DNA of 64,000 nucleotides from Humibacillus xanthopallidus (lineage in GTDB: Bacteria; Actinomycetota; Actinomycetes; Actinomycetales; Dermatophilaceae). Positions 60,371 through 64,000 of this stretch are shown here, piece after piece; the stretch's first letter is position 1; each line of letters starts with the position of its first letter. The stretch covers positions 1,240,001-1,304,000 of the forward strand of contig NZ_VFPM01000002.1 in the NCBI RefSeq assembly GCF_006716675.1, written 5' to 3'. The notes beneath the pieces are model-generated. The model was not told the DNA's origin. It saw nothing but the letters and a program-made list of their open reading frames with translations, and did no database searches. The position numbers and the translations under genes were made by a program.

Positions 60371-61453
60371 GTGAACCTCCGTCGCCGACGCACCCCCCTG
60401 CTCGTCACCGCCCTCGCGGCCAGCGCCGTCCTCGCCCTCGCGGCCTGTGGCGGCTCCGCGAACCAACCCGCCTCCGGCGCGACCGGTGCCGCCGGGTCCT
60501 CGACGGGGGCAGCGGCCTCCGACGGTGACCTCGTCATCTACAGCGGCCGCAACGAGAAGCTCGTCTCGCCCCTGCTCGACCAGCTGGCGGCCGCGACCGG
60601 CGTCACGGTGAGCGTGCGCTACGCCGGCTCCAGCGAGCTCGCCGCGCAGCTGCTGGAGGAGGGCGACGCCACCAAGGCCGACCTCTTCTTCAGCCAGGAT
60701 GCCGGCGCCCTCGGGGCCCTCGGCGCGGCCGGGCGGCTCGAGACCCTCGACCCGGCGGTCACCGACACGGTCGTCGACGGCTACGCCGACCCCGCCGACC
60801 TCTGGGTCGGCACCTCGGCGCGGGCCCGGGTCGTCGCCTACCACCCGGAGCAGGCTCCGGAGGCGGCGCAGATGACGACCATCGACGCGGTGCTCGACCC
60901 GAGGTACAAGGGCAAGGTGGGCTTCGCGCCGTCGAACGCCTCCTTCCATGCCTTCGTCACGGCGCTGCGCGTCACCAAGGGCGAGGATGGTGCCCGGGCG
61001 TGGCTCGAGCGCTTCCGCGCCAACGAGCCCAAGGCCTACGACAGCAACGTCGCCGTGCTCGACGGCGTCGACAAGGGCGAGGTCTCGCTCGGGCTCATCA
61101 ACCACTACTACTGGTTCGAGAAGGCCGCCGAGAAGGGCGAGTCCGCCGTCACGGCGAAGATCCGCTTCCTCGGCTCGGACGACCCGGGCGCCCTCATCAA
61201 CGTCGCCGGAGTCGGCGTGCTCAAGGGCACGGACCAGAAGGAGGCCGCGACCAAGGCGGTGTCCTACCTCCTTGGCCCGGAGGCGCAGAAGTACTTCGCC
61301 GAGACGACGTTCGAGTACCCCGTCGTCGACGGCACCCCCGCGCCCGCCGGTCTGCCCGCGCTCAAGGACCTGCGCAGCTCGAGTGTCGACCTCAACAAGC
61401 TCGACTCGCTCGACCGCACGCTCGCCCTCCTCGGCGAGGTGGGACTCACCTGA
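60371..61453 (+). CDS. Iron(III) ABC transporter substrate-binding lipoprotein (FbpA-type)
   Basis: 360 aa. GTG 60371 with GGGAG upstream. Lipoprotein signal: RRRR n-region, hydrophobic core, lipobox LAAC at about residue 27. Mature protein: VIYSGRNEKLVSPLL at the N-terminus and the Tyr pair in INHYYWFEK that binds ferric iron in this family. Captures Fe(III) outside the cell for the permease and ATPase downstream. Controlled by the IdeR box. Confidence 0.93.
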   Translation: MNLRRRRTPLLVTALAASAVLALAACGGSANQPASGATGAAGSSTGAAASDGDLVIYSGRNEKLVSPLLDQLAAATGVTVSVRYAGSSELAAQLLEEGDATKADLFFSQDAGALGALGAAGRLETLDPAVTDTVVDGYADPADLWVGTSARARVVAYHPEQAPEAAQMTTIDAVLDPRYKGKVGFAPSNASFHAFVTALRVTKGEDGARAWLERFRANEPKAYDSNVAVLDGVDKGEVSLGLINHYYWFEKAAEKGESAVTAKIRFLGSDDPGALINVAGVGVLKGTDQKEAATKAVSYLLGPEAQKYFAETTFEYPVVDGTPAPAGLPALKDLRSSSVDLNKLDSLDRTLALLGEVGLT

Positions 61454-63144
61454 GCACGCGCGACGCCGGGCGGGCCCCACTCTGGCTCGTCGTCCCGTCG
61501 GTGGCAGGAGCGCTCCTCGCGCTCCTGCCGCTCGGCTACCTCGTCGTGCGCACCGTCGAGGCCGGCGACCGGGTGGGGGCGATCCTCGCCCGCCCGGGCA
61601 CCCTCGAGCTCGTCGGCCGAAGTCTCGCCCTCGTCGGCACGGTGACGACGCTCTGCCTCGTCCTCGGCGTGGGGCTCGCAGCCCTTGTCACGCGCACGAC
61701 CCTGCCCGGCCGGCGGCTCTTCGCCGTGCTGCTCGCTCTGCCGCTCGCCGTTCCGAGCTACGTCGCAGCCTTCGCCTGGGTCGCGGCGGCCCCGTGGGCG
61801 CGCGGCTTCGTCGGCGCGACCCTCGTGCTCACCGCGTGTACCTACCCCTACGTCTTCCTGCCCGTGGTCGCCGCGATGCGGGGCGTCGACCCGGCACAGG
61901 AGGAGGTGGCCCGCAGCCTCGGCCGCGGCCCGGGGCGCACGTTCCTCACGGTCACCGTGCGCCAGGTCTGGCCCGCTGCGGCATCGGGCGGTCTGCTCGT
62001 CGCGCTCTATGTGCTGAGCGACTTCGGGGCCGTCTCCCTGCTGCAGTTCGACGCCTTCACCCGCGTCATCCACACCTCCTACCGCGCAAGCTTCGACCGC
62101 ACGCCTGCCGCCGTCCTCTCGCTGCTGCTCGTCGTCCTCACCGTGCTCATCGCGCTGGGGGAGCGTCGCAGCCGCGGCGGCCTCGAGCAGACCCGGGTGG
62201 GATCGGGCCTCTCGCGCCGCTCCGAGCCGCTGCAGCTGGGGCGGCTCGCCGCGAGCGGGGCGACCGCGGCCGTCGTCGCGGTCGTCGGGGTCGCTCTGGC
62301 CTTCCCGCTCGCCTCCCTCGTCTACTGGTTCGTCACGGGGCTCTCCGCCGGCGTCGACGTGGACCGGCTCGTGACGAGCACCGGCACGACCCTGCTGCTG
62401 GCGCTGCTCGGCGCCCTCGTCACGATGGCCATCGCCGTGCCGATCGGAGTGCTCGCGGCCCGGCACCGCTCGCGCGCGACCTCTGCCATCGAGCTCGGCG
62501 CCTGGGCGGGTCACGCCCTGCCGGGCATCGTCGTCGCCCTCGCTCTCGTCTTCTTCGGGGTCCGCGTCGCCCAGCCGATCTACCAGCGCACCCCGCTGCT
62601 CCTCATCGCGTATGCCGTCCTCTTCCTCCCCGCGGGCGTCGGTGCCGTGCGTGCGTCCGTCGCGATGAGCTCGCCCCGGGTCGAGGAGGTCGCCCGCTCG
62701 CTCGGCAGCCGCCCGCTCGACGTGCTGCGGCGGGTCACCCTGCCGCTCGCCGGGCCGGGGGTCGCGGCAGGCACGGCGCTCGTCCTGCTGACGATCATGA
62801 AGGAGCTACCGGCCACCCTGCTGCTGCGCCCGACCGGCTCCAACACCCTGGCCACGAGCCTCTGGACCGAGACGGGGGTCGCCGCGTATGCCGCCGCGGC
62901 TCCCTACGCTCTCGCGCTCGTCGCGCTCGCTGTGGCGCCGACGCTGTGGCTCATGCACGCCCAGGGCCGCCTCGGCGAGTCGATCGAGCCCGCTGAGTCC
63001 GCTGAGTCCGCGGGACTCGAGGGGCCGGCTGAGTCCGCTGGTCTGCTCGCGCCCGTCAGGCCACCACGATCCCACACTGCCACTCCGTCTCTCGCGAACG
63101 TCGTTGAACCCCAGAGTGATCCGCAACGAAGGAGTGTCCTGTGA
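61450..63144 (+). CDS. Iron ABC transporter permease (FbpB-type, fused double domain)
   Basis: About 564 aa with about 12 helices in two BPD_transp_1 halves, each with an EEVARSLG loop (AQEEVARSLGRGPGRTF and RVEEVARSLGSRPLDVL) that contacts the ATPase. No ATG/GTG/TTG codon lies near the overlap with the upstream gene; the CTG at 61450 overlaps its stop as CTGA, with GAGGTGGG upstream, and gives MSTRDAGRAPLW. The next standard start, GTG 61501, would trim 17 residues. A 60-residue disordered C-tail carries GCTGAGTCC repeats. Confidence 0.9.
   Translation: MSTRDAGRAPLWLVVPSVAGALLALLPLGYLVVRTVEAGDRVGAILARPGTLELVGRSLALVGTVTTLCLVLGVGLAALVTRTTLPGRRLFAVLLALPLAVPSYVAAFAWVAAAPWARGFVGATLVLTACTYPYVFLPVVAAMRGVDPAQEEVARSLGRGPGRTFLTVTVRQVWPAAASGGLLVALYVLSDFGAVSLLQFDAFTRVIHTSYRASFDRTPAAVLSLLLVVLTVLIALGERRSRGGLEQTRVGSGLSRRSEPLQLGRLAASGATAAVVAVVGVALAFPLASLVYWFVTGLSAGVDVDRLVTSTGTTLLLALLGALVTMAIAVPIGVLAARHRSRATSAIELGAWAGHALPGIVVALALVFFGVRVAQPIYQRTPLLLIAYAVLFLPAGVGAVRASVAMSSPRVEEVARSLGSRPLDVLRRVTLPLAGPGVAAGTALVLLTIMKELPATLLLRPTGSNTLATSLWTETGVAAYAAAAPYALALVALAVAPTLWLMHAQGRLGESIEPAESAESAGLEGPAESAGLLAPVRPPRSHTATPSLANVVEPQSDPQRRSVL
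62992..63036 (+). repeat. 9-bp GCTGAGTCC repeats in the permease tail
   Basis: Copies at 62992, 63001 and 63028, all in the same frame, encode AES units in the disordered C-terminal tail of the permease. Confidence 0.8.
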
Positions 63145-64000
63145 GCACCGTGACGCTGGAGGGCGTGACCAAGGCGTTCGGTGCGACGACGGCGCTCGAC
63201 GCCGTCGACCTCACGGTGGCCGGTGGCCACCTCACGGCCGTGCTCGGACCCTCCGGCTGCGGCAAGACGACGCTCCTTCGGGTCGTTGCCGGCTTCGTGC
63301 GACCCGACGCCGGCACCATCGCCGTGGGCGGCACGACCGTGGAGGCGCCGGGCACCCATGTCGCGCCGGAGCGGCGCGGAGTCGCGATCGTGCCGCAGGA
63401 GGGGGCCCTCTTCCCGCATCTCGACGTCGCCGCCAACGTCGCGTTCGGCCTTCCTGGCCGCCGGCGCGACCGAGCGACTGCCGAGCGGGTCGAGGAGATG
63501 CTCGCGCTCGTCGGCCTCGAGGGCCATGGCGACCGCCGTCCCGACGAGCTCTCCGGTGGCCAGCAGCAGCGGGTCGCGCTCGCCCGGGCGCTGGCTCCGA
63601 GCCCGGGCGTCGTCGTGCTCGACGAACCGTTCTCGGCCCTCGACGCGGGCCTGCGCACCCAGGTGCGCACGGAGGTCCGCGGCGTGCTCCGTGCCATCGG
63701 GGCGACCGCGGTCATCGTCACCCACGACCAGGAGGAGGCGCTGTCGATGGCCGATTCCGTCGCCGTCATGGACCGGGGGCGCGTCCTCATGCACGGCACC
63801 CCCGCCGAGGTCTACCAGCGGCCCGCCGACCTCGTCGTCGCGCGCTTCGTGGGCGACCTCGTCGAGCTGCCGGGCACGAAGGCGGGCGCGACCGTCGAGA
63901 CGGCGCTCGGCCTCCTGCCGCTGCACGGCGCTGCCGACGTGCCCGACGGCCCCGTGCTCGCGGCCTTGCGGCCGGAGCAGATCCGGGTCGACGGCCGCCT
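63141..64000 (+). CDS. Iron ABC transporter ATP-binding protein (FbpC-type), 3' end outside window
   Basis: 286 codons visible from GTG 63141, with GAAGGAG upstream and a GTGA overlap with the permease. Walker A GPSGCGKTT, signature LSGGQQQRVALARAL, Walker B VVVLDEPFSALD, switch His VTHDQEEA. A C-terminal TOBE-like region (LPLHGAADVPDG, ALRPEQIRV) begins before the window ends. Third gene of the iron-repressed operon. Confidence 0.95.
   Translation, partial: MSTVTLEGVTKAFGATTALDAVDLTVAGGHLTAVLGPSGCGKTTLLRVVAGFVRPDAGTIAVGGTTVEAPGTHVAPERRGVAIVPQEGALFPHLDVAANVAFGLPGRRRDRATAERVEEMLALVGLEGHGDRRPDELSGGQQQRVALARALAPSPGVVVLDEPFSALDAGLRTQVRTEVRGVLRAIGATAVIVTHDQEEALSMADSVAVMDRGRVLMHGTPAEVYQRPADLVVARFVGDLVELPGTKAGATVETALGLLPLHGAADVPDGPVLAALRPEQIRVDGR

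Noticed and set aside
954..62892. GTATGCC as FtsK-orienting (KOPS) signal
   Set aside because: Counts on the two strands are nearly equal (24 and 20), whereas KOPS is strongly polar along a replichore.

Overview
The window is about 72 percent G+C (by eye), densely packed with genes, and reads as ordinary actinobacterial chromosome. No plasmid, prophage, IS element, CRISPR array, rRNA or tRNA gene was seen. Several things point to Actinobacteria: the gene orders DUF3046-recA-recX and pgsA-cinA-clgR, a TCGAAC/GTTCG-type LexA box, a DtxR/IdeR-type iron box, a SAM-IV riboswitch, GTG starts, and many start codons lying 6-8 bases after a TAnnnT element (leaderless mRNAs). A family close to Intrasporangiaceae/Dermatophilaceae is my inference from protein flavour only.

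Layout. 1-3750: tail of an unidentified gene, a secreted GH25-like/FG-GAP protein, dapB, a metallothionein-like miniprotein and a His-tailed GNAT. 3845-8976: paaABCDE (phenylacetyl-CoA epoxidase) and a membrane-anchored hydrolase. 9068-14444: small membrane protein, thyA-folA, a strong terminator, dapA, RNase J and an endonuclease/exonuclease/phosphatase protein. 14505-17611 (minus strand): class V aminotransferase behind a SAM-IV riboswitch, then an MFS transporter. 17848-20817: ftsK. 20838-28589 (minus): complete kdpFABCDE; a potassium-channel-like gene diverges from it. 29507-36802: M19 dipeptidase, rimO-pgsA-cinA-clgR, a cytosolic beta-lactamase-fold hydrolase with a dipeptide epimerase, and DUF5995. 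36858-42408: DUF3352 protein, DUF6221, a Cys-rich miniprotein, DUF3046, recA-recX and YceI. 42585-48905: miaB, def-miaA, arsR-sulP-dapF. 48937-58092: RsmC-like methyltransferase, hflX, a double GNAT, fhs, a DinG-like helicase, holA and rpsT. 58181-64000: orphan PemK/MazF-like protein, MFS exporter, and an iron ABC transporter under an IdeR box, cut by the window end.

How the genes connect. Lysine/diaminopimelate synthesis is spread over dapB, dapA and dapF. Folate and one-carbon metabolism is represented by thyA, folA and fhs. tRNA or ribosome modification is represented by miaA, miaB and rimO. The recA-recX pair is SOS controlled. The Kdp system and the divergent channel probably share a control region of four helically phased TTGACGC-like repeats. 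Sulfur-related control appears twice: the SAM riboswitch and the ArsR-SulP operon.

The most unusual global feature is the heptamer GTATGCC/GGCATAC. It occurs 44 times, spread across the window on both strands, and it forces otherwise rare codons (TAT, ATA, GCA). I regard it as a candidate genome-wide DNA signal.
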